Shown here: positions 48,865 to 58,309 of the stretch, piece after piece
How positions within the stretch are numbered: the stretch's first letter is position 1
How the letters are laid out: each line of letters opens with the position of its first letter
Assembly (NCBI RefSeq): GCF_003952385.1
Contig: NZ_CP034444.1
Span: 3,534,001 to 3,598,000, forward strand
Length of the DNA: 64,000 bases
Source: Mesorhizobium sp. M1D.F.Ca.ET.043.01.1.1
Lineage (GTDB): Bacteria > Pseudomonadota > Alphaproteobacteria > Rhizobiales > Rhizobiaceae
Direction: 5' to 3'
Made by a program: the position numbers and the translations under genes
Notes under the pieces: model-generated
Told to the model about the DNA's origin: nothing
The model's database searches: none
Seen by the model: the letters and a program-made list of their open reading frames with translations, nothing else

Positions 48865-49286
48865 ACCGAAGCAAAGGCCTGCTGGTCTTCATAGTAGGGG
48901 TCCGGCACGTCGCGCGCGTGTCCGTTGGCAAACTCCAGGAACAGGTGGATGCGGTCGCGCGCGGCCTCAGGCGCCAGCGCCTTGAGGTCGCGCACGTTCG
49001 ACCGGTCCATGCCGAGGATCAGGTCGAAACGGGAAAAGTCTTCCGGCGCGATTCTGCGCGCCCTTTGCCCGGAAATATCGATGCCGTGGCGAATGGCGAC
49101 CGCGATCGAGCGCGGATCGGGAGCGGAGCCGGCCTCCCAGCCGCCGGTCGCGGCCGAATCGAGCACGATGCCCTGATCGTCGCCGCGCTCGCTCAGCACG
49201 GCGCGAAAAACAGCTTCAGCCAGCGGCGAGCGGCAGATGTTGCCGAGGCAGACGAACAGAATGGATTTTATGGGCTTTATGCTCAT
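48768..49286 (-). CDS. Low-molecular-weight protein tyrosine phosphatase
   Basis: The 172-residue protein has the active-site CLGNICRS (Cys13 to Arg19, the CX5R loop) after ILFV, and the general acid in DVPDPYY (about 130). It removes phosphate from tyrosine; some relatives act in exopolysaccharide control. The ATG at 49286 (MSIKPIK) is preferred to one at 49328 which has no homology. The C-terminal tail (about 155-172) is encoded in the region shared with thpR. Confidence 0.9.
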   Translation of the reverse strand: MSIKPIKSILFVCLGNICRSPLAEAVFRAVLSERGDDQGIVLDSAATGGWEAGSAPDPRSIAVAIRHGIDISGQRARRIAPEDFSRFDLILGMDRSNVRDLKALAPEAARDRIHLFLEFANGHARDVPDPYYEDQQAFASVYRMIREASEALAKRLDARVSAPTSGQASSTM

Positions 49287-49389
49287 TCGATATGCGCCGT
49301 TTGTGCATCTGGAACCCCAAAACCGCAAAGCACCTTTGGGCGACTTGCGTTATGGTGAGGTCAAATTCGAGATAGCACGGGAAATCATC

Positions 49390-49683
49390 ATGACGAGAGA
49401 AAAACTCAGCAAGGACGCCATCACCGCTGCGCTTGCCGAACTCCAAGGCTGGTCGCTGGCCGCCGACGGCGCCTCCATCAAGCGCAGCTTCGGCTTCAAG
49501 AACTTCTCGGAGGCCTTCGCCTTCATGACGCGCGTGGCACTGGCAGCCGAGAAGATGGACCACCACCCCGACTGGTCGAATGTCTACAAGGTCGTCGACG
49601 TGACCCTGAACACGCACGACGCCGGCGGCGTGACGGCGCTGGATATCGAGCTTGCCAAGCGGATGAACCGTTATTTCGGATAG
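49390..49683 (+). CDS. phhB: 4a-hydroxytetrahydrobiopterin dehydratase (PCD)
   Basis: The 97-residue protein has the family core [25 protein letters not shown] (about 60-84, split here for the His residues HHPDW and TH) after [20 protein letters not shown]. It regenerates pterin cofactor in aromatic hydroxylation or helps molybdopterin metabolism. The ATG at 49390 gives the usual length; upstream in-frame starts lack family residues. It is the next gene after the divergent phosphatase. Confidence 0.9.
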   Translation: MTREKLSKDAITAALAELQGWSLAADGASIKRSFGFKNFSEAFAFMTRVALAAEKMDHHPDWSNVYKVVDVTLNTHDAGGVTALDIELAKRMNRYFG

Positions 49684-49819
49684 GGCCGACCAACCGCGTG
49701 CAGTCCGATTTTCCGGGCCCGGCAACGCGCGAAGTCTTGCAGCAGGCTCCCGCTTTCACCACATCTTTGCGCGGCGGGCTTGCCACGCAAGGTTGCGCGC
49801 GGCCGCCAAGGAGAGATGA

Positions 49820-50182
49820 ATGGCGCAGGAATCCCGTTTCGATTTCTTCGGTTTCGGCGACAGGCTCGCAGGCGAAGGAGAGGTGCGCGAGAAGTTCTGG
49901 CGCACCGCCAAGAAAGCCGCCCGGCAGATCCCGTTCATGGACGAGGTGGTCGCCGCCTATTACTGCGCCATGGACAAGGACACGCCGCTGCGCGCCAAGG
50001 GCACCCTGCTTGCCGCGCTCGGCTATTTCGTGCTGCCGGTGGATTTCATCCCCGACTTCGTCTTGGGTCTCGGCTTCACCGACGACCTTGCCGTGCTGAC
50101 CGCCGCGATCGCCGCCGTCAGCGCCCACATCACGCCCGCGCACCGGCAGGCCGCCAGGGACGCGCTGGCCGACAAGCGTTGA
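49820..50182 (+). CDS. DUF1232 (YkvA-like) protein
   Basis: The 120-residue protein has the DUF1232 segment PLRAKGTLLAALGYFVLPVDFIPDF (about 52-76, the two halves of which form a membrane-associated hairpin) then VLGLGFTDDLAVLTAAIAAV. The family is small, membrane-linked and of unknown function. The ATG at 49820 follows AAGGAGAGATGA. The 278 bases after it (50183-50460) hold no ORF or clear signal beyond the leader of the next gene. Confidence 0.83.
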   Translation: MAQESRFDFFGFGDRLAGEGEVREKFWRTAKKAARQIPFMDEVVAAYYCAMDKDTPLRAKGTLLAALGYFVLPVDFIPDFVLGLGFTDDLAVLTAAIAAVSAHITPAHRQAARDALADKR

Positions 50183-50460
50183 CCCTTGGGGTTGACCCTG
50201 GCTTACATTTCGGCACGACGAGGCCGCGAAAGCGCCCGCGCGAAAAGACAAACTCTTGCCGTTTTCGTGGCCTCCAAGTTCGCGCCGGGACGTCGTGATC
50301 GCCGCACTACCAGCGGCGGCGCGAATGGTGGCGGTTTCCTGGGGTGAGCTCCTTTTCTTGAGGACAATTCACCGTTTGGTAACCCTGATTAAATCAAAAT
50401 GAAGCGACGGCAGGACGCCACGCGGCCCGCCTCCGCACCAGTTGGAATACGGGAAGAACG

Positions 50461-50967
50461 ATGCGCGGATTGATTGCTACAGTTTCCAGCCTGGTCCTGG
50501 CGGCCGCCTTCGTGACGTCGGCCATGGCCCAGCAGGCGACCAAGATCGGCCAGCACAACGCCTGGGGCACCTACAGCTATCAGTCGCAGGCCGGCAAGGT
50601 CTGCTACGTGCTGACCGTGCCGACCGACAAGCAGCCGCCGTCGCTCGACCACGGCGACATGTTCTTCTTCGTCAGCCAGCGCCCGGGCCAGCAGGTTTCC
50701 TACGAGCCGCAGTTCATCGCCGGCTACAATTTCCAGGAAGGCTCCAAGGCCACCGTCACCATCGACAAGAAGTCCTTCTCGATGTTCACCCGCGGCAAGT
50801 CGGCCTGGGTCGAGAACGCGGCCGAAGAGCCGGTGCTGATCGCCGCCATGAAGACCGGCACCGACATGAAGGTGCAGGCCAAGTCCGGCCGCGGCAACCC
50901 GACATCCTATGTCTTTTCGCTGAAAGGCATCTCGGCCGCGCTGGCCTCGATCGCCAAGTGCAAGTAG
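50461..50967 (+). CDS. Invasion-associated locus B (IalB) family protein
   Basis: The 168-residue precursor has a signal peptide (about 1-23, ending AMAQQ). The mature protein has the IalB pattern: WGTYSYQSQAGKVCYVLTVP near 35-54 with a Cys, then DHGDMFFFVSQRPGQQVSYEPQ and a second Cys near the C terminus (IAKCK), probably a disulfide. Family members are periplasmic; in Bartonella IalB promotes erythrocyte invasion, but related proteins are common in free-living Rhizobiales. ATG at 50461 follows GGGAAGAACG. Confidence 0.85.
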   Translation: MRGLIATVSSLVLAAAFVTSAMAQQATKIGQHNAWGTYSYQSQAGKVCYVLTVPTDKQPPSLDHGDMFFFVSQRPGQQVSYEPQFIAGYNFQEGSKATVTIDKKSFSMFTRGKSAWVENAAEEPVLIAAMKTGTDMKVQAKSGRGNPTSYVFSLKGISAALASIAKCK

Positions 50968-51008
50968 TCGCGAAGGCTCCGCGCGACTAGGCAGGCGTGG
51001 CTGCCCGG

Positions 51009-51419
51009 CTATGCGTCGCTCGGCATTTTTCGCGTCAACGACCAATCATTGGCCACGACCTCGATGGTGTCGTCTCGGAAACAGAGCAGGAAATGCCGCG
51101 AATCAGGGCCGTCCGGCGCCAGGACATCCCAATCATCCTCGCTGACTGCCCGGCTGTCCCCGGTCACCTCGTAGAACTCTCCCCATTTTGGAGCCTGCTG
51201 GCCGTTAAACCAAGCGTGGTCGTCTGAGGCATCCCATCGGATTCGGCTACAGCCAACAAAGTGAAGCGTTCCCATCTCTCTGAGCTTGGCGCCGTCGGCC
51301 GCTGGGTTCATGAGAAAGGAAAGCCGCGCCGAATTGCCCTCGATATGCAACTCAACGTCGGGAGCACTCGGCTCGGCGTTCCAGTCGAGGCTCAGGTGCC
51401 GGAAAGTCAACTCGCTCAT
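51009..51419 (-). CDS. Hypothetical cytosolic protein, immunity-like size
   Basis: The 136-residue protein from the ATG at 51419 (MSELTFRHLSLDWN) is acidic with several Trp, in alternating β-strand pattern (FVGCSRIRWDASDDHAWFNG, DSRHFLLCFRDDTIEVVAND). No signal peptide, no membrane segment, no family that I recognise. Its form is like many small proteins found near polymorphic toxins, but no toxin is adjacent. It stands alone between IalB and a repeat. Confidence 0.55.
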   Translation of the reverse strand: MSELTFRHLSLDWNAEPSAPDVELHIEGNSARLSFLMNPAADGAKLREMGTLHFVGCSRIRWDASDDHAWFNGQQAPKWGEFYEVTGDSRAVSEDDWDVLAPDGPDSRHFLLCFRDDTIEVVANDWSLTRKMPSDA

Positions 51420-51523
51420 GCATCGATATTGCACGCCGGCGCGGCACCTTCCATCCATAGTCGCCCACTGGGCTTGTTGCAGGACCAGCCGATTGCTGTG
51501 TTGGGATGTCGCTCAGTCCTAGT

Positions 51524-51623
51524 GCGTTTCACCGTTTCACGGAAACGGCGAAACGCCCTATCTCCTTGTTTTTACGCAATTCCGGACGGAAAACCGCTCA
51601 CAATTTTCCTGGAATTGCTCTAG
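51524..51623. repeat. Composite palindromic repeat R2, copy c with variable stem
   Basis: A stem GCGTTTCACCGTTTC / GAAACGGCGAAACGC (51524-51538 and 51542-51556, one mismatch) is followed by the linker TCCTTGTTTTTACGC and the R2 core (51576-51623). The terminal CTAG supplies the stop codon of the clcA-like gene. Compare 63551-63653. Confidence 0.75.
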
Positions 51624-52966
51624 TGGGTTCCCGGCGCCGTCTCCGCCCGCCGCCGCCGGATCGCCTCGGCGACGAACACGCGCGACAGCGCGTGATAGAG
51701 CGGCTCGTTGGAGATCAGCCGCGCCGTGCCGTAGCCCAGCACCGCCGCGCACATCAGCGCGATGACATTGTCGTGATTGCCGGTCATCTCGAGGATGATG
51801 ACGAAGGCCGTCATCGGCGCCTGCACGACGCCAGCGAAATAGCCGGCCATGCCGAGCAGCGCGGCGAGGCCGGTGCCGGCGCCGAGGACAAGGCCGAGCG
51901 TGCTGCCGAGACCGGCGCCGACCGCAAGCGACGGCGCGAAGATGCCGCCCGGAATGCCCGACACCATCGACAGCACCCCGGCGGCAAATTTTTCGAGGAA
52001 GAAGAACGCCGGCAGCGGCGCGCCTTCGACGGCGCCGCGGGCCTGCGCATAGCCGGTGCCGAAGGTAAGGCCGCCTGAAGCAAGCCCGATCACCGCCACC
52101 GCCAGGCCGCAGATGCCCGCCACAAGCAGCGCGCGCCACAAGGGCTGCAGCGCGTTCCAGCGCCGGATGCGCCGGGTGACCTTCAGCGCCAGCAGCGAGA
52201 ACAGCGCGCCGAAACCGCCGCCGATGACGCCGCAGGCGATCACCAGCGGCCAGTCGGTGGCAAAGGCCACCGTGTCCCTGGCGACGCCGAAATAGGTGTA
52301 GTTGCCGAGCAGGCCGAGCGAGGCGAGGCCGGCGAGGATCACCGCCGTCAGCACCAGCCCGTTGGTGCGCGATTCATAGGCGCGGCCCATCTCCTCGATG
52401 GCGAAGACGATGCCGGCGAGCGGCGTGTTGAAGGCGGCGGCGATGCCGGCCGCCGAGCCCGCCAGGATCAGGCCGCGGGCCTGTGCCATGCCGCCCCAGC
52501 GCGCCGCCTGCAGCATCAGCGACGCCCCGACCTGCACCGTCGGACCCTCGCGGCCGATCGAGGCGCCGCAGGCGAGGCCGATAACGGTGAGCGCGATCTT
52601 GCCCGCCGCCAGTCGCAGCGAAAGCAGATGCCCGCGATCCTCGTCGTCGCGCAGGTGGCGCGCGGCGATCGCCTGCGGAATGCCGCTGCCTTGCGATCCC
52701 GGGAAGAAGGAGTGGGCAAGCCAGGCGCAGGCGACGAAGCCCGCCGGCGTCATGATCAACGGCAGATAGAAGCGCCAGCCGCTGCCGCCGGTGACGATAT
52801 GGAACAGCGCCTGCGCCCTGTCGGCCAGCATGGCGAACAGGACGCTGATCAGGCCGATCGAGACGGCGCCGGCCCAGAAGACGAGCCGCGGCTGCCAGAC
52901 ACGGCGCGAGGCCCACATCGCCTGCGAGCGCCGCAGCATCGGGTGTCTTCGCGATATGCCGGCCAT
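51620..52966 (-). CDS. ClC-family chloride channel/antiporter
   Basis: The 448-residue protein has the ClC signature sequences: GSGIPQ near residue 97, GREGPTVQVGAS with the gating Glu near 136, and GIFAPSLAVGA near 345, over about 12 helices. The GSGIPQ form (Gln instead of Glu) occurs in the family. The gating Glu suggests Cl-/H+ exchange. The start at 52966 (MAGISRRHP) is the first in frame. It ends within an R2 repeat. Confidence 0.92.
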   Translation of the reverse strand: MAGISRRHPMLRRSQAMWASRRVWQPRLVFWAGAVSIGLISVLFAMLADRAQALFHIVTGGSGWRFYLPLIMTPAGFVACAWLAHSFFPGSQGSGIPQAIAARHLRDDEDRGHLLSLRLAAGKIALTVIGLACGASIGREGPTVQVGASLMLQAARWGGMAQARGLILAGSAAGIAAAFNTPLAGIVFAIEEMGRAYESRTNGLVLTAVILAGLASLGLLGNYTYFGVARDTVAFATDWPLVIACGVIGGGFGALFSLLALKVTRRIRRWNALQPLWRALLVAGICGLAVAVIGLASGGLTFGTGYAQARGAVEGAPLPAFFFLEKFAAGVLSMVSGIPGGIFAPSLAVGAGLGSTLGLVLGAGTGLAALLGMAGYFAGVVQAPMTAFVIILEMTGNHDNVIALMCAAVLGYGTARLISNEPLYHALSRVFVAEAIRRRRAETAPGTH

Positions 52967-53104
52967 GCCTTGTCCTCATGATGATCACCCGCCCCTAGCA
53001 TACTGAAGGGGGCGATCAAGCCTGTGAGGTCAGGCCGGAAAGCGGGGCCGACGACGAACATCGGAGATCAGGCTACCGGGCAGGATCCGCGCATTTGGAC
53101 ATAT

Positions 53105-53126
53105 CCCGCCGGCTTTTGCCGGCGGG
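53105..53126. other. 9-bp hairpin with TTTT loop downstream of the Met-rich protein gene
   Basis: CCCGCCGGC / GCCGGCGGG is exact with a T tetraloop. It is downstream of the gene at 53158 (minus), which would place it as a terminator, but no run of T follows on either strand. Confidence 0.4.
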
Positions 53127-53157
53127 CAGCGCGAGGGTTGGCGAGGTCCAGATATCC

Positions 53158-53457
53158 TCACATCGCCATTTTTTCACATTCGGCCTGGGCCTTCTTGGTC
53201 GACGTATCGACCATGTAGGTTTTGCCCTTGGCGTCGGTGATCATCATCATGCAATGCTTGACCGGCTTCGCCATCTTCATCATTTCGGCGCTCGTCTTGG
53301 CGTCCGGCATCATGGTGCCCATATGGCCGTCCGGCATGATCGCCGTCACTTGCCCGCCCTTCATCATGGTCATTGTGCCCATCGCGTCCTCGGCGAATGC
53401 CTGCGAGGCGCAAAGGCTTGCAAGACCGGCCATGGCAACAAGCTTGATCGAATGCAT
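53158..53457 (-). CDS. Met-rich secreted protein
   Basis: From the ATG at 53457 (MHSIKLVAMAGL, 99 aa) there is a signal peptide ending in SQAFA-ED. The mature part of about 76 residues has about 17 Met, two His and two Cys, in runs such as GTMTMMKGG, GTMMPDAKTS and KHCMMM. Met/His-rich secreted proteins often bind copper(I) or silver. A Shine-Dalgarno (GGGAG, eight bases before) supports this start. I know no named family. It is divergent from rlmN. Confidence 0.7.
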   Translation of the reverse strand: MHSIKLVAMAGLASLCASQAFAEDAMGTMTMMKGGQVTAIMPDGHMGTMMPDAKTSAEMMKMAKPVKHCMMMITDAKGKTYMVDTSTKKAQAECEKMAM

Positions 53458-53684
53458 TCCGCGTACTCCCATTTTTGCAAGGGCATGGTCGCCCCTTTCA
53501 GGTTCGCGGGCGCGCTTCGAGCTGTTACGCCTACACGAATATGTGATCTGTTTCCGCGGCGGGATTGGCGACACCGGCCGTATGGGCCGCCTACATGACT
53601 CCGCCTGCAAGCTGTGCTATGCGCCGCGCTTCATTTCGGGCACGATGCTGAAATCGGCCGCAAACCGCTTATATTGGCGCAACC

Positions 53685-54917
53685 ATGACCCTTTCATTCG
53701 ATCTGACCGCCGAAGGCGCGCGCGACGCCTTGCGCCGCGCAACACCGGCCGAGACGCCGTCGCTGATCGGCCTGACCCGCGCCGAGCTCGGCGCGGCGCT
53801 GGTTGCCGCCGGCATCGTGCCGGAGCGCCAGGCGAAAATGCGCGCCCAGCAGCTCTGGCACTGGATGTATGTGCGCGGCGTTTCCGACTTCGCCCACATG
53901 TTCAACATCTCCAAGGATTTGCGCGCCGCGCTCGACAGGCATTTCACCGTCGCGCGGCCCGAGATCGTCGAGGAGCAGATCTCTTCCGACGGCACGCGCA
54001 AGTGGCTGTTCCGCTTTCCGCCGCGCGGCGCCGGCCGCCCGGTCGAGATCGAAACCGTCTATATCCCGGAGGAGGGCCGCGGCACGCTCTGCATCTCCTC
54101 GCAGGTCGGCTGCACGCTGACCTGCTCCTTCTGCCACACCGGCACGCAGAAGCTGGTGCGCAACCTGACGACGGAAGAGATCCTGGCGCAGTTGCTCACC
54201 GCCCGCGACCGGCTCGGCGACTTCCCCGACCGCGACACGCCGGACGGCGCCATCGTGCCGGCCGAAGGCAGGAAAGTCTCCAACATCGTCATGATGGGCA
54301 TGGGCGAGCCGCTCTACAATTTCGAGGCGGTGAAGAAGGCGCTGCTGATCGCTTCCGACGGCGACGGCCTGTCCCTGTCGAAGCGCCGCATAACGCTCTC
54401 GACCTCCGGCGTGGTGCCGGAGATCGCCCGCACCGGCGAGGAGATCGGCGTCATGCTGGCGATCTCGCTGCACGCCACCAATGACGATCTGCGCGACCTT
54501 TTGGTGCCGATCAACAAGAAGTTCCCGCTGAAGGAACTGATCGCCGCCTGCCGCGCCTATCCGGGGCTGTCCAACGCCCGCCGCATCACCTTCGAATATG
54601 TGATGCTGAAGGACGTCAACGATTCGCTCGAGGACGCCAAGGCGCTGGTCAAGCTGCTCAAGGGCATTCCGGCCAAGATCAACCTGATCCCGTTCAACCC
54701 ATGGCCCGGCACCAACTACCAGTGCTCGGATTGGGAGACGATCGAGAAGTTCGCCGATTACATCAACAATGCCGGCTATGCCTCGCCGATCCGCACCCCG
54801 CGCGGCCGCGATATCCTCGCTGCCTGCGGCCAGTTGAAGTCGGAGTCCGAGCGCATGCGCAAGGTGGACCGGCTGGCGCTGGAAGCCATGATGATCGCGG
54901 GGCATGGCGAGGCGTGA
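53685..54917 (+). CDS. rlmN: 23S rRNA (adenine-2503)-C2 methyltransferase RlmN
   Basis: RlmN is a radical-SAM enzyme that methylates A2503 of 23S rRNA and A37 of some tRNAs. The 410-residue protein has the N-terminal HhH-like region ([11 protein letters not shown]), the CxxxCxxC motif at Cys143, 147 and 150 in [25 protein letters not shown], and a C-terminal [12 protein letters not shown] with the catalytic Cys. The ATG at 53685 starts [11 protein letters not shown]. The stop overlaps the next gene's GTG by four bases (GTGA). Confidence 0.95.
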   Translation: MTLSFDLTAEGARDALRRATPAETPSLIGLTRAELGAALVAAGIVPERQAKMRAQQLWHWMYVRGVSDFAHMFNISKDLRAALDRHFTVARPEIVEEQISSDGTRKWLFRFPPRGAGRPVEIETVYIPEEGRGTLCISSQVGCTLTCSFCHTGTQKLVRNLTTEEILAQLLTARDRLGDFPDRDTPDGAIVPAEGRKVSNIVMMGMGEPLYNFEAVKKALLIASDGDGLSLSKRRITLSTSGVVPEIARTGEEIGVMLAISLHATNDDLRDLLVPINKKFPLKELIAACRAYPGLSNARRITFEYVMLKDVNDSLEDAKALVKLLKGIPAKINLIPFNPWPGTNYQCSDWETIEKFADYINNAGYASPIRTPRGRDILAACGQLKSESERMRKVDRLALEAMMIAGHGEA

Positions 54918-55381
54918 GGCGTATCATCGCCTATCTCGTCCGCTTCGCCGCCATCCTGATCGGCTATGCCATCGCCTCGCTGGCGGCGAGCGCCTTTCTT
55001 AACGTGCTTTTCCTCGGCCATTTCGGCTATGCGCCGGAGCCCGGTCATCCGACGATCGCGCCGGCGCTCTATTTTTCGGTGCCTTTCGTGGCGCTGTTCG
55101 TCGCCTATTTCGGCTTCATGCCGGCGGCAATCGTCATCCTGATCGCCGAGGTGCTCGGCCGGCGCGACTGGCTGTTCTACGCGCTCGGCGGCGCCGCCGT
55201 CGCCGTCGTCTTCCTCGGCTTCGCGCACAATGTCGGCGATGGCGATTTCGATGTCGCCGACAACAATGTCAGGCTCGCGCTGGTCGGCAGCGGCATGGTC
55301 GGCGGCATCTTCTACTGGCTCTGCGCCGGCCGCTGGGCCGGCGCCTGGCGCCGCGAGCCGCTGCCCGACGCCGAAGCCTGA
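54914..55381 (+). CDS. Hypothetical four-helix membrane protein
   Basis: From a GTG at 54914 (155 aa) there are four hydrophobic helices: about residues 5-27, 47-66, 68-85 and 92-110, plus a fifth near 125-142. The gene overlaps rlmN by GTGA and is probably translated by coupling. The sequence [20 protein letters not shown] is conserved-looking but I know no family name. Its place after rlmN occurs in related genomes as far as I recall. The 3' end is 24 bases from the convergent LysE-family gene. Confidence 0.65.
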   Translation: MRRIIAYLVRFAAILIGYAIASLAASAFLNVLFLGHFGYAPEPGHPTIAPALYFSVPFVALFVAYFGFMPAAIVILIAEVLGRRDWLFYALGGAAVAVVFLGFAHNVGDGDFDVADNNVRLALVGSGMVGGIFYWLCAGRWAGAWRREPLPDAEA

Positions 55382-55404
55382 GATCGGCGCCAGCGAGGCG
55401 AGGC

Positions 55405-56046
55405 TTACTTCGCCTGCGCTGTCAGGATCTTCAGCGCGAAGGCCGAGAACACGCCGCCGAACAGATAGTCGACCACGCGCGTGACGCGCGGGCTCGCCTT
55501 CATCGCAGCCGCGAATTTCTCTGCCGCCAGCACCATCGGCGCCGTCACCGGGATCGACAGCACGATGAACATGACGCCGAGGAAGAACAGTTTTCCCGGC
55601 GCGTTCGGATCGTGCGCGGAGACGAATTGCGGCAGGAAGGTCATGAAGAACAGGATGATCTTCGGGTTGAGCAGGTTGACGCCGAGACCGGCCGCCCAGC
55701 TGCGGAACAGCGAGATCTGCGGCCCGCTCTTCTTCTCCGGCGAGAAGGCCGACCCCTTGGCGATCGCCTGCCAGGCCAGGAAGACGAGATAGCCGGCGCC
55801 GAAGATCTTCAGCGCGAAGAAGGCCATCGGCGAGGCGACGATCAGCGCCGAGACGCCGACCACCACCAGCGTGGTGTGGATCAGCGTGCCGGTGAGCGCG
55901 CCGGCCATCGAGGCAAAGCCGGTGGCGCGGCCCTGGCTCAGTGTTCGCGACACGAACAGCGTCATGTCCGGTCCCGGCGTGATCGCCAGGATGACGGTCG
56001 CGATGGCGAACTGGATCAGCGTCGTGGTGTCGGGAATGAAGGACAT
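55405..56046 (-). CDS. LysE/RhtB-family amino acid exporter
   Basis: The 213-residue protein has six hydrophobic helices with the RhtB signature at the start: TVILAITPGPDMTLFVSRTL near 19-38 and GRATGFASMAGALTG near 42-56, then NPKIILFFMTFLPQFV near 126-141. It likely exports amino acids such as homoserine or threonine. The ATG at 56046 follows GGAGCGAGCA. It is convergent with the membrane protein and divergent from argG. Confidence 0.9.
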   Translation of the reverse strand: MSFIPDTTTLIQFAIATVILAITPGPDMTLFVSRTLSQGRATGFASMAGALTGTLIHTTLVVVGVSALIVASPMAFFALKIFGAGYLVFLAWQAIAKGSAFSPEKKSGPQISLFRSWAAGLGVNLLNPKIILFFMTFLPQFVSAHDPNAPGKLFFLGVMFIVLSIPVTAPMVLAAEKFAAAMKASPRVTRVVDYLFGGVFSAFALKILTAQAK

Positions 56047-56225
56047 TGCTCGCTCCTGGGAAGCTTTGCGCAGCCTATAACGCAGCCATTTCCCCGCCGC
56101 CAGCATCTGCTGCAAGAAGTATCTGGCCCAGCCTCTGCCTAGGCCCTGCGCCCGTTCGTCTCTTGCGCCACCCGGAAACCCCGTGATACCTCGCCCGCGA
56201 ACACTGTCCCTGCGGAACCGCCAAG

Positions 56226-57449
56226 ATGTCCAAGACCAAAGACGTGAAGAAAGTCGTGCTCGCCTATTCCGGCGGCCTCGACACCTCCATCATCCTGAAA
56301 TGGCTGCAGACCGAGCTCGGCGCCGAGGTCGTCACCTTCACCGCCGATCTTGGCCAGGGCGGCGAGTTGGAGCCGGCGCGCCGCAAGGCCGAGATGATGG
56401 GCATCAAGGACATCCGCATCGTCGACGTGCGCGAGGAATTCGTCGCCGACTTCGTCTTCCCGATGTTCCGCGCCAATGCCGTCTATGAAGGCACTTATCT
56501 GCTCGGCACCTCGATCGCCCGGCCGCTGATCTCGAAGCATCTGGTCGAGATCGCCAGGGAGACCGGCGCCGACGCGATCGCGCATGGCGCCACCGGCAAG
56601 GGCAACGACCAGGTCCGTTTCGAGCTCTCGGCTTACGCGCTCAATCCCGACATCAAGGTCATCGCGCCGTGGCGCGACTGGTCGTTCAAGTCGCGCACCG
56701 ACCTGATCAACTTCGCCGAGCAGCACCAGATCCCGGTGCCGAAGGACAAGCGCGGCGACGCGCCCTTCTCGGTCGACGCCAACCTTTTGCACTCCTCCTC
56801 CGAGGGCAAGGTGCTGGAGGATCCGTGGAGCGAGCCGCCGGAATTCGTCCACCAGCGCACCGTCTCGCCGATGGACGCGCCCGACGCCGTCACCGAGATC
56901 GAGATCGAATTCCTCAAGGGCGATCCGATCGCGCTCAACGGCAAGAAGCTGTCGCCAGCCACCATGCTGGCGGCGCTCAACGACCTCGGCCGCGACAACG
57001 GCATCGGCCGCCTCGACCTGGTCGAGAACCGCTTCGTCGGCATGAAATCGCGCGGCGTCTATGAAACCCCCGGCGGCACCATCTTGATCGCCGCCCACCG
57101 TGCGATCGAATCGATCACGCTCGACAGGGGTGCCGCGCACCTCAAGGACGAGTTCATGCCGCGCTACGCAGAGCTCATCTACAACGGCTTCTGGTTCTCG
57201 CCCGAGCGGGTCATGCTGCAGGCGATGATCGACAAGAGCCAGGAAGACGTCGAAGGCAAGGTGCGGCTGAAGCTCTACAAGGGCAATGTCATCGTCACCG
57301 GCCGCAAGTCGAAGAAGACGCTTTATTCCGACGCGCTCGTCACCTTCGAGGACGACCGCGGCGCCTACGACCAGAAGGACGCAGCCGGCTTCATTCGCCT
57401 CAACGCGCTCCGGCTCAGGACGCTGGCGGCGAGAAGCCGCAAGGGCTGA
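56226..57449 (+). CDS. argG: Argininosuccinate synthase
   Basis: ArgG joins citrulline and aspartate using ATP in arginine synthesis. The 407-residue protein has the pyrophosphatase loop AYSGGLDTS near residue 15, then [12 protein letters not shown] near 118, SPMDAPD and the GIGR ... [14 protein letters not shown] region. The length is normal. It stands alone with a strong terminator after it. Divergent LysE is next. Confidence 0.97.
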   Translation: MSKTKDVKKVVLAYSGGLDTSIILKWLQTELGAEVVTFTADLGQGGELEPARRKAEMMGIKDIRIVDVREEFVADFVFPMFRANAVYEGTYLLGTSIARPLISKHLVEIARETGADAIAHGATGKGNDQVRFELSAYALNPDIKVIAPWRDWSFKSRTDLINFAEQHQIPVPKDKRGDAPFSVDANLLHSSSEGKVLEDPWSEPPEFVHQRTVSPMDAPDAVTEIEIEFLKGDPIALNGKKLSPATMLAALNDLGRDNGIGRLDLVENRFVGMKSRGVYETPGGTILIAAHRAIESITLDRGAAHLKDEFMPRYAELIYNGFWFSPERVMLQAMIDKSQEDVEGKVRLKLYKGNVIVTGRKSKKTLYSDALVTFEDDRGAYDQKDAAGFIRLNALRLRTLAARSRKG

Positions 57450-57480
57450 TGTCCGAACGTCGAAAGTTGAGATGAGCGGG

Positions 57481-57509
57481 AACCCGGCGGCGACGCCGGG
57501 TTTTTATTT
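57481..57509 (+). terminator. Intrinsic terminator after argG
   Basis: 9-bp stem AACCCGGCG / CGCCGGGTT with a GCGA loop, then TTTTTATTT. Thirty-one bases after the argG stop. Confidence 0.85.
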
Positions 57510-57609
57510 CACAAAGCTAATATAATAGAAGTTCAGTCCACTTCAGAGAAATTATCGTTTGACCTTTCCGCCGCTCCAATTAAGTTCGCCAGCGGGGTGG
57601 GGGTTGACA

Positions 57610-58194
57610 GTGAAAAGTAGTATTTCTCTTTTGCTTGCGGCGGCGTTGACCTTAATGGCGTGCGGGTCTTCGCAAGCAGGCACACAGCAGGCACCTGAGG
57701 CTAATTTGGACGGGTGCATCTCCGCTGTGCATTTATGGAGCATCACGTTCAAGCACGAAATCGCCTCTTTCATGGGCGTCTCGCAGGAGCGCATGCCGGC
57801 CTTGTTCTGCCAGCGCATTGCCGAGGGGATACGCAGCGGGCGGATCAACTACTCCGATTTGAATAGAGTGCAGTTGGACCTACCGACCGAGATATGGCTG
57901 GTCATCAAGGGCAAGTCCAAGGCTGCGGCTACGGCCACGGTGGCGCCGCGGACGTCCAGCTTCCGTACCTGCTATCGTAACAACGGCGCCTTCCAGATTC
58001 CCGCTTCCCGGAAATGCCCGTTGAGCGGCCACGCACAGTTTGACCAACCGACCAAAATCGACATGAAGGGTAAGTCAAAGACGCCTACCCCAGCGCCGCG
58101 GAACCCCAAATTCCGTACCTGCAACGGCATTACCGGTACCTTCCAGATTCCCGTTTCCCGGAAATGCCCGTTGAGCGGCTACGCGAATGATTGA
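57610..58194 (+). CDS. Lipoprotein with two copies of a Cys-containing module
   Basis: From a GTG at 57610 (194 aa) there is a signal peptide with lipobox LMAC, then a region with a Cys and helices (LDGCISAVHLWS), then a module about 45 residues long repeated twice: DLPTEIW...KGKSK...FRTC....G.FQIP.SRKCPLSG, starting near residues 90 and 140. Each copy has two Cys and the invariant SRKCPLSG. No family is known to me. The upstream 100 bases are AT-rich. The GTG is preceded by GGGGTGGGGG. A perfect terminator follows. Confidence 0.7.
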   Translation: MKSSISLLLAAALTLMACGSSQAGTQQAPEANLDGCISAVHLWSITFKHEIASFMGVSQERMPALFCQRIAEGIRSGRINYSDLNRVQLDLPTEIWLVIKGKSKAAATATVAPRTSSFRTCYRNNGAFQIPASRKCPLSGHAQFDQPTKIDMKGKSKTPTPAPRNPKFRTCNGITGTFQIPVSRKCPLSGYAND

Positions 58195-58257
58195 GAGTTA
58201 GGACATGAGATCGAACCCGGTCGTTCCGGGTGGTTGGGTTTTGACCCTTGCTCCGTA

Positions 58258-58290
58258 ACAAAAAGCCCGGCGCCTGGCCGGGCTTTTTGT
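58258..58290. terminator. Strong bidirectional terminator
   Basis: Perfect 14-bp stem ACAAAAAGCCCGGC / GCCGGGCTTTTTGT with a five-base loop. It ends both the lipoprotein gene and the convergent transglycosylase gene, with T-runs on both strands. Confidence 0.9.
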
Positions 58291-58309
58291 CTATGTCAGA
58301 TAGGTTCCA

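Noticed and set aside
50370..50395. CtrA-type site near GTAACCCTGATTAA before the IalB gene
   Set aside because: The spacing between the half-sites is six bases, not seven, and the first half is imperfect.
53640..53684. Promoter of rlmN with TATATT as -10
   Set aside because: No acceptable -35 box at 16-18 bases.
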